Assembly (NCBI RefSeq): GCF_014649035.1
Contig: NZ_BMSG01000004.1
Span: forward strand, 248,001-312,000
Direction: 5' to 3'
Length of the DNA: 64,000 bases
Source of the DNA: Streptomyces sindenensis
Lineage (GTDB): Bacteria; Actinomycetota; Actinomycetes; Streptomycetales; Streptomycetaceae
The position numbers and the translations under genes are program-made. Numbering within the stretch: position 1 is the stretch's first letter; each line of letters begins with the position of its first letter. Shown in pieces: positions 36,361-45,780 of the stretch. Below the pieces are notes generated by a model. It did no database searches. It had not been told where the DNA came from and worked only from the letters and a program-made list of their open reading frames with translations.

Positions 36361-36900
36361 ATGCCCGACCCGCACGACACCGACCCGATCCGCGCCGCCC
36401 TGGCCGGGATCGCCTCCCTGCTCGCCCCGGCGCACCCCGACGTGGCCGAGGAGGTGCTCCGCGCCCACGACAGCCCGGAGGACTACGTGAACGCTTTCGC
36501 GGACCGGCTGGACGGCCGGGGCATCGACGAGCCGGTCGACGACCTGGCCTGGATCGCCCTCGTCGACGCGCTCGCCGCCCACGGTCTGCTCGCGGAGTTC
36601 GACTGGAAGGAGGACCCCCAGGAGATCCGGGCCCGGCTGCGGCAGCTGGAGTCGCGGCCCGCCGTGGATCCATGGGTGCTCTTCGAGGCCGGTACGACGG
36701 CCCTGCCGACCGACGCGTACCTGGACGCCTGCGGCCGCCGCTACCGCGAGAGCGGTGCGGCTCTGGCCGTCCTCGACATCGACTCCGACTGCTACCCGGT
36801 GGTCGGCCTGCCGGCGGCCCGGGCCGACGAGCTGACCGCGCTCGCCGCCCGGGCGGGCTTTCCCGTGCACCACCTCGGCACGGACCCCGGCGGACCGTGA
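36361..36900 (+). CDS. DUF6630 family protein
   Basis: 179 residues, acidic and helical. The pattern IALVDALAAHGLLAEFDWKEDPQEI followed by ALAVLDIDSDCYPVVGLP matches DUF6630 as I know it. GGAGGAG lies 8 nt before ATG 36361. No catalytic motif is visible. The function is unknown. Confidence 0.7.
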   Translation: MPDPHDTDPIRAALAGIASLLAPAHPDVAEEVLRAHDSPEDYVNAFADRLDGRGIDEPVDDLAWIALVDALAAHGLLAEFDWKEDPQEIRARLRQLESRPAVDPWVLFEAGTTALPTDAYLDACGRRYRESGAALAVLDIDSDCYPVVGLPAARADELTALAARAGFPVHHLGTDPGGP

Positions 36901-37071
36901 CGGAGATCTCGCCCGCCGCCAACGGGGCCGCGGGGAGCGCCGTTCCAGCAGGTGCGGCGGGGTCCGCGCGCCGGAACGGAATCGCGACCGCCGCCGCCCA
37001 CCACGTACACTCGCCCCGCCTCCGCAGACCCGCGCAGGCATTCCGCACCCGACGACGGGGAAACAAACCGT

Positions 37072-37233
37072 ATGAGTTCCGCAGACAGCACCGAAGCACC
37101 GATCTACGCCGGCCTCGTGGAGGAGCAGGGCGATGTGCCCGCCGAAGTCCGCCGGGTGGCCGAGGAAGTCCTGCGCGAGGCCGACCGCGCCCTCGACTTC
37201 GGCACCGTGCGGGCAGCAGCCGCAGCCCGCTAG
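37072..37233 (+). CDS. small hypothetical protein
   Basis: 53 residues from ATG 37072. The sequence is acidic with an amphipathic helix (VPAEVRRVAEEVLREADRALDF). It has no signal peptide and no recognised family. Coding bias is acceptable but it is short, so it could be spurious. Confidence 0.45.
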   Translation: MSSADSTEAPIYAGLVEEQGDVPAEVRRVAEEVLREADRALDFGTVRAAAAAR

Positions 37234-38064
37234 CAGAGAGCCGGAGCCATCCGGTCGCAGCCGCCCCCGGGCAGCTGTGTCCATCACGGGACGATAAACG
37301 TCCTGCAACTATTGCCATATTCTTGCGTTCGTGACGCGACGGTTTGCTGAAGAACCGTTGCCGGTGGACGTGGGTGAGGCCGCGGTAGGCCAGGCGCCCG
37401 GACGACGGGCCCCGTACCGCCGCGGCCCCCGGCCACCCGCCGCGATCGCCCCGGTGGCCGTGCTTCGGTGAGCGGTCCGCGCAACCGCGCGGAGAGCGCT
37501 CCCAGCCGGCCGCCGAGGGGCGGAAACCCGCTTGTCGCGCCGCCCGCGATGCCGCCCCGCGAGGCTGCCCTACGGCGCTGCCCTACGGCGCTGCCCTACG
37601 GCGCTGCTCTGCGGCGCTGCTCTGCGGCGCTGCCCTACGGCGCTGCCCTACGGCGCTGCCCTACGGCGCTGCCCTACGGCGCTGCCCTACGGCGCTGCCC
37701 TACGGCGCTGCCCTACGGCGCTGCTCTGCGGCGCTGCCCGCGTCCCGCTGGCGGCGGCGCGTGCCTGGTGAAGCCGCGTCCCGGTTGACGCCGTCGACCG
37801 GCCCGTACCTCGCCGCCCCCTGACCGCCTCACGGTCCCTGACCGCCTCGCGGCCCCTCTGCGGTCACCCCGAGGGTCCGCGCACCCCCGGGCACCCCCTG
37901 CGCACGCTCCGTGCCCGCTTGGCGCGCCATCGGCAGAGACTGTCGAATAATTACGGAACCTGCGCGACATCTTGCGGGCATTCGTCGGCGGTGGTTGAGT
38001 GTGGCTCGCCGCACAGCTCGGGGCTGTGGGGTTTCCCGCACTCCTGCCCTAAAGGGGTCCACCG
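37234..38064. other. 831-bp stretch without a supported gene
   Basis: This gap between the 53-residue ORF and the ABC transporter holds the 13-bp minisatellite (37565-37733) and no convincing ORF or promoter. The last 130 bp contain a lower-GC patch (GAATAATTACGG, about 37943-37954) and an AAAGGGG ribosome site before ATG 38065. Confidence 0.7.
37565..37733. repeat. 13-bp minisatellite, 13 units of two types
   Basis: Thirteen contiguous 13-bp units run from 37565 to 37733. Ten are CTGCCCTACGGCG (A) and three are CTGCTCTGCGGCG (B). The order is A A A B B A A A A A A A B, followed by a degraded copy. Because 13 is not a multiple of three, it reads as ALPYGAALRRC-type peptides in all frames, and no frame continues into a gene. 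No spacers exist between units. Confidence 0.95.
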
Positions 38065-39417
38065 ATGAGAAGTTCTGTTCTTCGTCGTACCTGTACCGCC
38101 GCCATCGCCACCGCACTGGCCGTCACCGGCCTGGCCGCCTGCAGCTCCGAGGGCGACAGCGCGGCGGACGGCAAGACGCGCATCACGGTCAACTGCTGGC
38201 CCCAGCCGAGTGCGAAGATCGACCACAAGCGGTTCGACGAGGACGTCAAGACGTTCGAGAAGCAGAACCCCGGCATCGACGTCGTCGCGCACGACGCCTT
38301 CCCGTGCCAGGACCCCAAGACCTTCGACGCGAAGCTCGCCGGCGGTCAGATGGAGGACGTCTTCTACACGTACTTCACCGACACCGAGCGCGTCGTCTCC
38401 ATCAACCAGGCCGCGGACATCACCGAGTACGTCAAGGACCTCAAGGCGTACAAGGACATAGCCCAGCCCCTGCGCGACGCCTACACCGTCGACGGCAAGA
38501 TCTACGGGATCCCGCGCACCAACTACTCCATGGGCCTGCTCTACAGCAAGCCGCTCTTCACCAAGGCCGGCCTCGACCCCAGCAAGCCGCCGACCACCTG
38601 GGCGGAGGTCCAGGCCGCGGCCAAGAAGATCGCCGCGCTCGGCGACGGGACCGTGGGTTTCGCCGAGTACAGCGCGCAGAACCAGGGCGGCTGGCACTTC
38701 ACCGCCTCGATCTACTCCCAGGGCGGCGCGGTCGTCAGCGAGGACGGCAAGAAGGCCACGGTCGACACCCCCGAGGGCAAGGCCGTCCTGCAGAACCTCA
38801 AGGACATGCGCTGGCGCGACAACTCCATGGGCGCCAAGCAACTCCTCATCATCAACGACACCCTCCAGATGATGGGCTCCGGCAAGCTCGGCATGTACCT
38901 GGCCGCCCCCGACAACGTCCCGCGTATCGTCAAGGAGGCCGGCGGCAGGTACGAGGACCTCGCCTTCGCCCCGATGCCCGGCGGCAAGGGCACCCTCATG
39001 GGCGGCGACGGCTACATGTTCAACAAGAAGGCCACCCCCGAGCAGATCAAGGCCGGCCTCACGTGGCTGGAGTGGACCTTCCTCACCCCGGGCCAGGGCT
39101 ACATGAACAACTACGCCCGCGCGGCCTCGGACAAGTCTCCGGTCGGCCTGCCCGAGCCGCGGCTGTTCACCGGCGCCACCGACGCCAAGGACCAGGAGCT
39201 GAAGAAGGCGTCCGCCAACGTCCCGGTCGAGAACTACCAGGCCTTCATCGACGGCGGCCAGCAGCTCGACATGAAGCTGGAGCCCAAGCACGGCCAGCAG
39301 ATCTACGCGGTCCTCGACGGCGCCGTCTCGGCCGTCCTGACGAAGAAGGACGCGGACATCGACGCCCTCCTCAAGGACGCCCAGTCCAAGATCGACGGAA
39401 TCCTGGCCCGAGGCTGA
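38065..39417 (+). CDS. aglE: alpha-glucoside-type ABC transporter, solute-binding lipoprotein
   Basis: 450 residues. A lipoprotein signal ends in LAACSS, with the lipidated cysteine at about residue 26. The mature protein has the extracellular solute-binding fold (RFDEDVKTFEKQNPGIDV, KIYGIPRTNYSMGLLYSKPLF). It would capture an oligosaccharide at the cell surface for the two permeases downstream. It heads a four-gene operon with an alpha-glucosidase. The symbol is inferred from this order; the ATPase (MsiK in Streptomyces) is not encoded here. Confidence 0.85.
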   Translation: MRSSVLRRTCTAAIATALAVTGLAACSSEGDSAADGKTRITVNCWPQPSAKIDHKRFDEDVKTFEKQNPGIDVVAHDAFPCQDPKTFDAKLAGGQMEDVFYTYFTDTERVVSINQAADITEYVKDLKAYKDIAQPLRDAYTVDGKIYGIPRTNYSMGLLYSKPLFTKAGLDPSKPPTTWAEVQAAAKKIAALGDGTVGFAEYSAQNQGGWHFTASIYSQGGAVVSEDGKKATVDTPEGKAVLQNLKDMRWRDNSMGAKQLLIINDTLQMMGSGKLGMYLAAPDNVPRIVKEAGGRYEDLAFAPMPGGKGTLMGGDGYMFNKKATPEQIKAGLTWLEWTFLTPGQGYMNNYARAASDKSPVGLPEPRLFTGATDAKDQELKKASANVPVENYQAFIDGGQQLDMKLEPKHGQQIYAVLDGAVSAVLTKKDADIDALLKDAQSKIDGILARG

Positions 39418-39422
39418 GAGCC

Positions 39423-40391
39423 ATGAAGACCACCACCCGCCCCACGGCGCCCGGGAGAGGGCGGTCCGCCGACGCGACGCCTTCCCCCGGGGGCGCGCCC
39501 CCGGCGGTCCGCGGGCCCCGGCAACCCCTGCGCAGGAAGATCGCCGACCAGGCCACCGCCTACGGGTTCCTGATCGGCGGACTGCTCTGCTTCATCCTGT
39601 TCTCCTGGTATCCGGCGATCCGGTCGCTGATCATCGCGTTCCAGAAGTACACCCCCGGCTCCGACCCCGAGTGGGTCGGCACCGCGAACTTCACCCGGGT
39701 CCTCCAGGACCCGGAGTTCACGGCCGCCTGGCGCAACACCCTCACCTTCACGGTGCTCGCCCTGGTCATCGGGTTCGCGATTCCCTTCGTCATGGCGCTC
39801 GTCCTCAACGAACTCCCGCACGCCAAGGCGTTCTTCCGGGTCGTCGTCTACCTCCCCGTGATGATTCCGCCGGTCGTCAGCGCCCTGCTGTGGAAGTGGT
39901 TCTACGATCCGGGGGCGGGCCTCGCCAACGAGGTGCTCGGCTTCCTCCACCTGCCCACGTCGAACTGGACCAACGGCGCCGACACCGCGCTCGTCTCGCT
40001 GGTCATCGTCGCGACCTGGGCCAACATGGGCGGCACCGTCCTCATCTACCTCGCCGCCCTCCAGGGCATACCCGGCGAGCTGTACGAGGCGGCCGAGCTC
40101 GACGGCGCGTCCGTCTGGCAGCGCGTCCGGCACGTCACGATCCCGCAGACCCGCTTCATCATCCTGATGCTGATGCTCCTTCAGGTCATCGCGACGATGC
40201 AGGTGTTCACCGAACCCTTCGTCATCACCGGCGGCGGCCCGGAGAACTCCACCGTCACCGTGCTCTACCTGATCTACAAGTACGCCTTCCTCTACAACGA
40301 CTTCGGCGGCGCGTCCGCCCTCAGCGTGATGCTCCTGCTGGTGCTCAGCGCCTTCTCCGCCCTGTATCTGCGACTCACCCGCACCGACTGA
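39423..40391 (+). CDS. aglF: sugar ABC transporter permease 1
   Basis: 322 residues with six membrane helices (first at about 45-65, GFLIGGLLCFILFSWYPAI). The EAA loop ELYEAAELDGASVWQRVRHVTIP couples to the ATPase. Its N-terminus is a disordered, charged stretch of about 35 residues. It lies 5 bp after aglE and forms the translocation channel with the next gene. The family is MalF-like. Confidence 0.88.
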   Translation: MKTTTRPTAPGRGRSADATPSPGGAPPAVRGPRQPLRRKIADQATAYGFLIGGLLCFILFSWYPAIRSLIIAFQKYTPGSDPEWVGTANFTRVLQDPEFTAAWRNTLTFTVLALVIGFAIPFVMALVLNELPHAKAFFRVVVYLPVMIPPVVSALLWKWFYDPGAGLANEVLGFLHLPTSNWTNGADTALVSLVIVATWANMGGTVLIYLAALQGIPGELYEAAELDGASVWQRVRHVTIPQTRFIILMLMLLQVIATMQVFTEPFVITGGGPENSTVTVLYLIYKYAFLYNDFGGASALSVMLLLVLSAFSALYLRLTRTD

Positions 40392-40408
40392 GAGGAGCGT
40401 CGCCCGCC

Positions 40409-41362
40409 ATGACACAGACAGCTCCGCCCCCGGTGACCAAGCCGGCCGGCGCCCGGGCCAAGCGCTCCGGCGAGACACCGGCCGCCCGCTCCGTACGCAC
40501 CGTCATCTCGCCGCTGGCGCTTGCCGGGCGCCGCGGCAAGGTCACGTACTGGTCGGTGTTCACCCTCGTCGTCCTGCTCTTCGCGCTCGCGTTCCTCTTC
40601 CCCGTCTACTGGATGGTCACGGGCGCGATGAAACCGCCCGAGGAAGTGGTCCGCACCCCGCCCACCCTCGTCCCCGAGCAGTGGCAGCTCAGCGGCTACA
40701 CCGACGCCTGGGACCTGATGCGGCTCCCGACCCACCTGTGGAACACGGTCGTCCAGGCGACCGGCGCCTGGGTGCTCCAGATCGTCTTCTGCACCGCCGC
40801 CGCCTACGCCCTGTCCAAGCTCAGGCCCGCCTTCGGCAAGGTGATCCTCGGCGGCATCCTCGCCACCCTCATGGTCCCGGTGCAGGCCCTCGTCGTACCG
40901 AAGTACCTCACCATCGCCGACATGCCGCTGATCCACGTCAACCTGCTGAACGACCCGCTGGCCATCTGGCTGCCGGCCGTCGCCAACGCCTTCAACCTCT
41001 ACCTGCTCAAACGGTTCTTCGATCAGATCCCGCGTGACGTCCTGGAAGCCGCCGAGATCGACGGGGCCGGCAGGCTGCGCACCCTCTGGTCCATCGTCCT
41101 GCCACTGTCGAGACCCGTCCTCGGCGTCGTCTCGATCTTCGCGCTGGTCGCCGTCTGGCAGGACTTCCTCTGGCCCCTGATGGTCTTCTCCGACACCGGG
41201 AAACAGCCGATCAGCGTCGCCCTCGTGCAGCTCTCGCAGAACGTCCCGCTGACCGTACTGATCGGGGCCATGGTCATCGCGAGCATCCCGATGGTCCTGA
41301 TGTTCCTGGTCTTCCAACGGCACATCATCGCCGGAATCAGCGCGGGCAGCACCAAGGGCTGA
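40409..41362 (+). CDS. aglG: sugar ABC transporter permease 2
   Basis: 317 residues, MalG-like, with six membrane helices. The first (SVFTLVVLLFALAFLFPVYWMV) follows a cytoplasmic N-terminus, and the EAA loop is DVLEAAEIDGAGRLRTLWSIVLP. It begins 17 bp after the first permease, preceded by GAGGAG. It pairs with it in the membrane. It lies 171 bp before the GH13 gene. Confidence 0.88.
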   Translation: MTQTAPPPVTKPAGARAKRSGETPAARSVRTVISPLALAGRRGKVTYWSVFTLVVLLFALAFLFPVYWMVTGAMKPPEEVVRTPPTLVPEQWQLSGYTDAWDLMRLPTHLWNTVVQATGAWVLQIVFCTAAAYALSKLRPAFGKVILGGILATLMVPVQALVVPKYLTIADMPLIHVNLLNDPLAIWLPAVANAFNLYLLKRFFDQIPRDVLEAAEIDGAGRLRTLWSIVLPLSRPVLGVVSIFALVAVWQDFLWPLMVFSDTGKQPISVALVQLSQNVPLTVLIGAMVIASIPMVLMFLVFQRHIIAGISAGSTKG

Positions 41363-41533
41363 CCCACGCCACCCCTCGGTGGCGCGCCCCCTCAGGACCC
41401 GCCGCCGTCCCCGGCCTTCCCGCCCCGCTCCGGGGCGGCGGCGTCAGACCCTCCCCAGCACCCCCGCTCCTCCCTGTCGCGCGGACCGGCCCACCCCGCC
41501 GGCGACCGCGCCCGCCCGAAAGGAACCCGCCTT

Positions 41534-43135
41534 ATGGAAGGCAGCCAGCCCGCCGCCGACGACTGGTGGCGCTCGGCCGTCATTTACCAGGTCTACGTCC
41601 GCAGCTTCGCCGACGGCGACGGGGACGGCACCGGCGACCTGACGGGCGTACGGTCCCGGCTGCCCTACCTGGCCGAACTCGGCGTCGACGCCCTCTGGTT
41701 CACCCCCTGGTACCTGTCCCCGATGGCGGACGGCGGATACGACGTCGCCGACTACCGGGCCATCGACCCCGCCTTCGGCGACCTCGCCGAGGCCGAGAAG
41801 CTCATCGCCGAAGCCCGCGAGGCGGGCATCCGCACCATCATCGACATCGTCCCCAACCACGTCTCCGACCAGCACGTCTGGTTCCAGGCCGCACTCGCCG
41901 CCGGCCCCGGCAGTGCGGAGCGCGAACTCTTCCACTTCCGCCCCGGCCGCGGCCCACACGGCGAACTGCCCCCCAACGACTGGGAGAGCGAGTTCGGGGG
42001 AGTGCCCTGGACCCGCGTCGAGGACGGCGAGTGGTACCTCCACCTCTTCGCCACCGAACAGCCCGACCTCAACTGGGCGCACCCCGCCGTACGCCGGGAA
42101 CACGAGGACGTCCTGCGCTTCTGGTTCGAGCGAGGCGTCGCCGGGGTCCGCATCGACTCCGCCGCCCTCGTCGCCAAGGACCCGGCCCTGCCCGACCTCG
42201 AAGGACACCAGGGACCCCACCCGTACGTCGACCGCGACGAGCTGCACGAGATCTACCGGAGCTGGCGGGCCATCGCCGACGAGTTCGGCGGCATCTTCGT
42301 CGGCGAGGTCTGGCTGCCCGACGCCGAGCGCTTCGCCCGCTACCTCCGCCCCGACGAACTGCACACCGCCTTCAACTTCACCTTCCTCAGCTGCCCCTGG
42401 GACGCCGGGCCGCTGCGCCGCGCCATCGACGACACCCTCGCGGAACACGCCCCCGTCGGCGCTCCCGCCACCTGGGTCCTCTGCAACCACGACATCACCC
42501 GCACCGTCACCCGCTACGGCCGCGAGGACACCGGATTCGCCTTCACGGCCAAGGCGTTCGGCGTCCCCAGCGATCTGGAACTCGGCACCCGACGAGCCCG
42601 CGCCGCCGCACTCCTCTCGCTCGCCCTGCCCGGCTCGGTCTACCTCTACCAGGGTGAGGAACTGGGCCTGCCCGAGGCCGACGTACCGCTGGACCGCATC
42701 CAGGACCCCATGTACTTCCGCTCCCAGGGCCGGGCCCCCGGCCGCGACGGCTGCCGCACCCCACTGCCCTGGGCGGCCGGCGAACCCTTCGCCGGCTTCG
42801 GCTCCACCGTGGAACCCTGGCTCCCGCTGCCCGCCGACTGGCCGGCCCGCGCGGCCGACCTCCAGGAACGGGACCCGGGCTCCATGCTGTCCCTCTACCG
42901 CGAAGCCCTGCGGCAACGGCGCTCCCTGACCGCCCTGCACGCCGAACCGCTGCGCTGGCTGAACGAGGAGCCCGATCTCCTTGTCTTCGCCCGGGGCGAG
43001 CACCTCGTCTGCGCCGTCAACCTCGCCGAGCACCCCGCCCAGCTCCCCGCCCACACCGAGGTCCTGTTCAGCAGCGGACCCCTGGACGCCGACGGCCGAC
43101 TGCCCCGGGACACGGCGGTGTGGCTGGCCGTCTGA
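41534..43135 (+). CDS. aglA: GH13 alpha-glucosidase
   Basis: 533 residues, no signal peptide, so intracellular. The GH13 core shows IYQVYVRSFADGDGDGTGDL, the nucleophile aspartate in GVRIDSAAL, the acid/base glutamate in VGEVWLPD and the third carboxylate in LCNHDITRT. Region DIVPNHVSDQH is region I. It would hydrolyse imported alpha-glucosides (maltose, trehalose or sucrose-type; not determined). Its place after a MalEFG-like transporter supports this. GAAAGGAA lies upstream of ATG 41534. Confidence 0.92.
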   Translation: MEGSQPAADDWWRSAVIYQVYVRSFADGDGDGTGDLTGVRSRLPYLAELGVDALWFTPWYLSPMADGGYDVADYRAIDPAFGDLAEAEKLIAEAREAGIRTIIDIVPNHVSDQHVWFQAALAAGPGSAERELFHFRPGRGPHGELPPNDWESEFGGVPWTRVEDGEWYLHLFATEQPDLNWAHPAVRREHEDVLRFWFERGVAGVRIDSAALVAKDPALPDLEGHQGPHPYVDRDELHEIYRSWRAIADEFGGIFVGEVWLPDAERFARYLRPDELHTAFNFTFLSCPWDAGPLRRAIDDTLAEHAPVGAPATWVLCNHDITRTVTRYGREDTGFAFTAKAFGVPSDLELGTRRARAAALLSLALPGSVYLYQGEELGLPEADVPLDRIQDPMYFRSQGRAPGRDGCRTPLPWAAGEPFAGFGSTVEPWLPLPADWPARAADLQERDPGSMLSLYREALRQRRSLTALHAEPLRWLNEEPDLLVFARGEHLVCAVNLAEHPAQLPAHTEVLFSSGPLDADGRLPRDTAVWLAV

Positions 43136-43162
43136 ACCCGTGCGCCCACCGTCCCGGGAACA

Positions 43163-43197
43163 CCGGTTCCGGACGCCGCCCCGGCGCCCGGAACCGG
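43163..43197 (+). terminator. operon terminator after GH13 gene
   Basis: CCGGTTCCGG pairs with CCGGAACCGG (10 bp), with partial inner pairing of CGCC/GGCG. It starts 28 bp past the alpha-glucosidase stop. Confidence 0.55.
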
Positions 43198-43420
43198 AAC
43201 AACCCGGCACCGCGCCCCGGCCGGCCCGACGCCCCGCCGGAGCGTCCCCGCGCACCCGATGCGGGGGCGATCGCCCCAGAAGAGCTGAGTATCCGCACTC
43301 AGGTTCCGCGCCCCGGCCGCCACGAAGATGAGGGCGTGGCGGGCGAGGCCGAGAAGGCCGGACCCGGCACCGCACCGCCGCCCACCGGGACGGCCGCGCC
43401 CGCCGGACCCAGGGAGAACC

Positions 43421-44086
43421 GTGCTCAGCCGCATCGCCGCCGCCGTCGTCCCCTCGCTCGGACGCCTCACCGTCACGTCCGACCACGCCACGGCCCCCGC
43501 CGCCGGCAGCATCATCGTCGCCAACCACACCTCCCTGGCCGACCCGGGCATCGTCCTCGCCGCCCTGCGGCGCCTCGGCGTCGAACCCGTCGTCATGGCC
43601 ACCGCGGGCTTGTGGCGCATCCCGGTCCTCGGCCGCCTCCTGGAACAGGGCGGCCATATACCCGTGCACCGCCACACCCACCGCGCGGCGGGCTCCCTCG
43701 ACGCGGCCGCCGCCGCGCTCGGGGACGGCCGCCACCTGCTCATCTACGGCGAAGGACGCCTGCCCCGCCGCCTGGACGCGGCCGAGGCCCCGCCGGAGGG
43801 CTTCCGCAGCGGCCTCGCCCGCCTCGCGCACGCGTCCGGGGCGCCGGTCGTGCCGCTCGGCCAGGCAGGCGCGCGCCGGGTGACCTCGGGCCGGTGCGTC
43901 AAGCAGATCTCCGGGCTCCTCACCGCCCCGGCCCGCCGCCCCCGCCTCCACGTCCACCTCGGCTCACCGCTGCACCTCCCGCCGGAGGTGGCGGCGGCGA
44001 CCGCCACCGCCCGTGCCGCCGTCACCGCCGCCTGGCGCACCGCCGCGCACCACCTCGGTGAACCCGCGGCGCTCACCGGACGCTGA
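43421..44086 (+). CDS. lysophospholipid acyltransferase (PlsC-like)
   Basis: 221 residues from GTG 43421, preceded by AGGGAGA. The family motif NHTSLAD (HX4D, about 38-44) is the catalytic block, and IYGEGRLPR is the second block. No membrane helix is obvious, consistent with a peripheral enzyme. It would transfer an acyl chain to a lysophospholipid or related acceptor. The substrate is unknown. Confidence 0.87.
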   Translation: MLSRIAAAVVPSLGRLTVTSDHATAPAAGSIIVANHTSLADPGIVLAALRRLGVEPVVMATAGLWRIPVLGRLLEQGGHIPVHRHTHRAAGSLDAAAAALGDGRHLLIYGEGRLPRRLDAAEAPPEGFRSGLARLAHASGAPVVPLGQAGARRVTSGRCVKQISGLLTAPARRPRLHVHLGSPLHLPPEVAAATATARAAVTAAWRTAAHHLGEPAALTGR

Positions 44087-44098
44087 ACGCGCCACGGC

Positions 44099-44121
44099 CG
44101 CGGGGCTCCGCACGCCCCGCG
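44099..44121. terminator. short bidirectional hairpin between convergent genes
   Basis: CGCGGGGC pairs with GCCCCGCG (8 bp) around TCCGCAC. It lies between the stops of the acyltransferase and the DinB gene at 44122. Confidence 0.5.
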
Positions 44122-44718
44122 TCAGGGGAGCGGCTGCCCCGCGTCGCGGGCCGCCTGCTCCACGCGCTGCCGATAGCCCTCCCACCAGGCGCGGTCGCCC
44201 GGCGGCATGTTCTCGTTGCCGGACTGCAGCCCGACCGTCCCGTCGACGAGCTCCCGCACGAGGTCGGCATGGCCGGCATGCCGCTGGAGGTCGGAGATCA
44301 CATGGACCAGGATCTGGTGCAGCGTCACCCGGTTCCTGTCGTCCGGCCACCACGGGACCCGGCCCACCGCGTCGAGGGGCAGCTCGGCGATCGTCGCGTC
44401 CGCGTGCTCGGTCACCCGGCGGTGCAGCGCGAGGATGTCCGCACGGGACTCGTCCGCGGTCGCCCACATGTCCTGGTTCGCCTCGGCGTCGTCCTCGAAG
44501 GCGGGCACCACCTCGCCGAACGGCCGCCCGAACGTCTCGCCGAAGTAGCCCAGCTCCACCCCGGCGGCATGCTTGACCAGCCCGAGGAGGTTCGTGCCGG
44601 TCGGTGTCAGAGGACGGCGGACGTCGTACTCCGAGAGCCCTTCGAGCTTCCACAGGAGGGAATCGCGAGCGGATTGCAGATAACGCCGGAGATCGGCTTT
44701 CGGCTGCGAAAGGGTCAT
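44122..44718 (-). CDS. DinB/DUF664 family protein
   Basis: 198 residues. Histidines in LVKHAAGVELGYF, LHQILVHVISDLQRHAGHADLVRE and an acidic DDAEANQDMW loop form the probable metal site of the DinB bundle. The family has mycothiol-dependent thiol transferases and unknown members. It is the third DinB-type protein in the window. The substrate is unknown. Confidence 0.86.
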   Translation of the reverse strand: MTLSQPKADLRRYLQSARDSLLWKLEGLSEYDVRRPLTPTGTNLLGLVKHAAGVELGYFGETFGRPFGEVVPAFEDDAEANQDMWATADESRADILALHRRVTEHADATIAELPLDAVGRVPWWPDDRNRVTLHQILVHVISDLQRHAGHADLVRELVDGTVGLQSGNENMPPGDRAWWEGYRQRVEQAARDAGQPLP

Positions 44719-44976
44719 GCCCGCAGTCTGTCACCAGGCACTGACAGGACACCCCCACCCCGGGCCGGGCGGCGGCGGGCATCCCGCCCGTCCGGGGACG
44801 CGTCCCGGGTGGCGGTGGCGACCGGGGCGGCGTAGGTATGGAGACGTGATGCTCCGAGAATGTCCGACATCACGGAGCGTTCCGGTCTGTGAACGGCCGG
44901 TGACCATCAGGCCCACCCGGCCGGACCGCCGCTGGCGTCCGCCGGCTCACCACCGGGGGCGAGGAGACGGATCCCG

Positions 44977-45765
44977 ATGACCGAGGCAGAACAGAGCACT
45001 CCGGTGCCCGGGATCCCCTGCTGGGTCAGCCTCATGACCCGGGACCTGCGGTCCGCCGAGGAGTTCTACGGGACCGTTCTCGGCTGGACCTTCCGCTCCG
45101 GCGCCCTCGGCGAGGGTTTCTCGGTCGCCCACGTCGACACCCTGCCCGTCGCCGGGATCGGACAGATCGCCCCCGGACTGCCCACGGTCGTCTCCTGGAC
45201 CCCGTACTTCGCCGTCCCGGACGTCGACACCGCCGCGGCCCGGGTCCGGGAACGGGGCGGCACCATCGCCGTCGGCCCGATCCGGATCGGCCCCGGGCGG
45301 GGGGCCCTGGCCGCCGACCGGGAAGGGGCCGCGTTCGGTTTCTGGGAGGGCCGGACCCCGCCCTGGTCGTTCGGCCGCGACAGCGCGCCGGCCTCCCTCG
45401 AACTGCGCACCAGCCACGCCTTCGACTCCGCGATCTTCTACGCCGAGGTGTTCGGCTGGGCCTCGGAGGAACCCGGCGGCTGCGAGGTCGGCTACGCCTA
45501 CCGGCAGGACGCGGTCGTCGTACGGCAGGGCGGCCGCACCGTGGCCACCCTGCGCGGCGGCGGGGACGCGGCGTCGGCCGACCCCCTGCTGCGCCCGCGC
45601 TGGCACGTCCGCTTCCGGGTCGAGGACCTGGAGGCGGTCACCGAGGCCGCCCGCGCGGCGGGTGGAACGGTGGGCCCGTCGGCGGCCTCGCCCGCCGACG
45701 GGAGCGAAGCGGTGATCAGGGACCCCGACGGCGGCGCCTTCACCGTCTGCGCCCACCCGGCGTAG
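44977..45765 (+). CDS. VOC family protein with two glyoxalase-like domains
   Basis: 262 residues. The first domain is IPCWVSLMTRDLRSAEEFYGTVLGW with ALAADREGAAFGFWEG; the second starts near LELRTSHAFDSAIFYAEVFGW and ends VIRDPDGGAFTV. Tandem betaalphabetabetabeta units of this kind are found in glyoxalase, dioxygenase and resistance proteins. Several metal-ligand positions are absent in places, so it may be a binding protein. The function is not deducible. Confidence 0.85.
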   Translation: MTEAEQSTPVPGIPCWVSLMTRDLRSAEEFYGTVLGWTFRSGALGEGFSVAHVDTLPVAGIGQIAPGLPTVVSWTPYFAVPDVDTAAARVRERGGTIAVGPIRIGPGRGALAADREGAAFGFWEGRTPPWSFGRDSAPASLELRTSHAFDSAIFYAEVFGWASEEPGGCEVGYAYRQDAVVVRQGGRTVATLRGGGDAASADPLLRPRWHVRFRVEDLEAVTEAARAAGGTVGPSAASPADGSEAVIRDPDGGAFTVCAHPA

Positions 45766-45780
45766 CCGCCGCGCGCCGGC

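Noticed and set aside
37565..37733. CRISPR array
   Set aside because: Units are 13 bp and directly adjacent without spacers; no cas genes are near.
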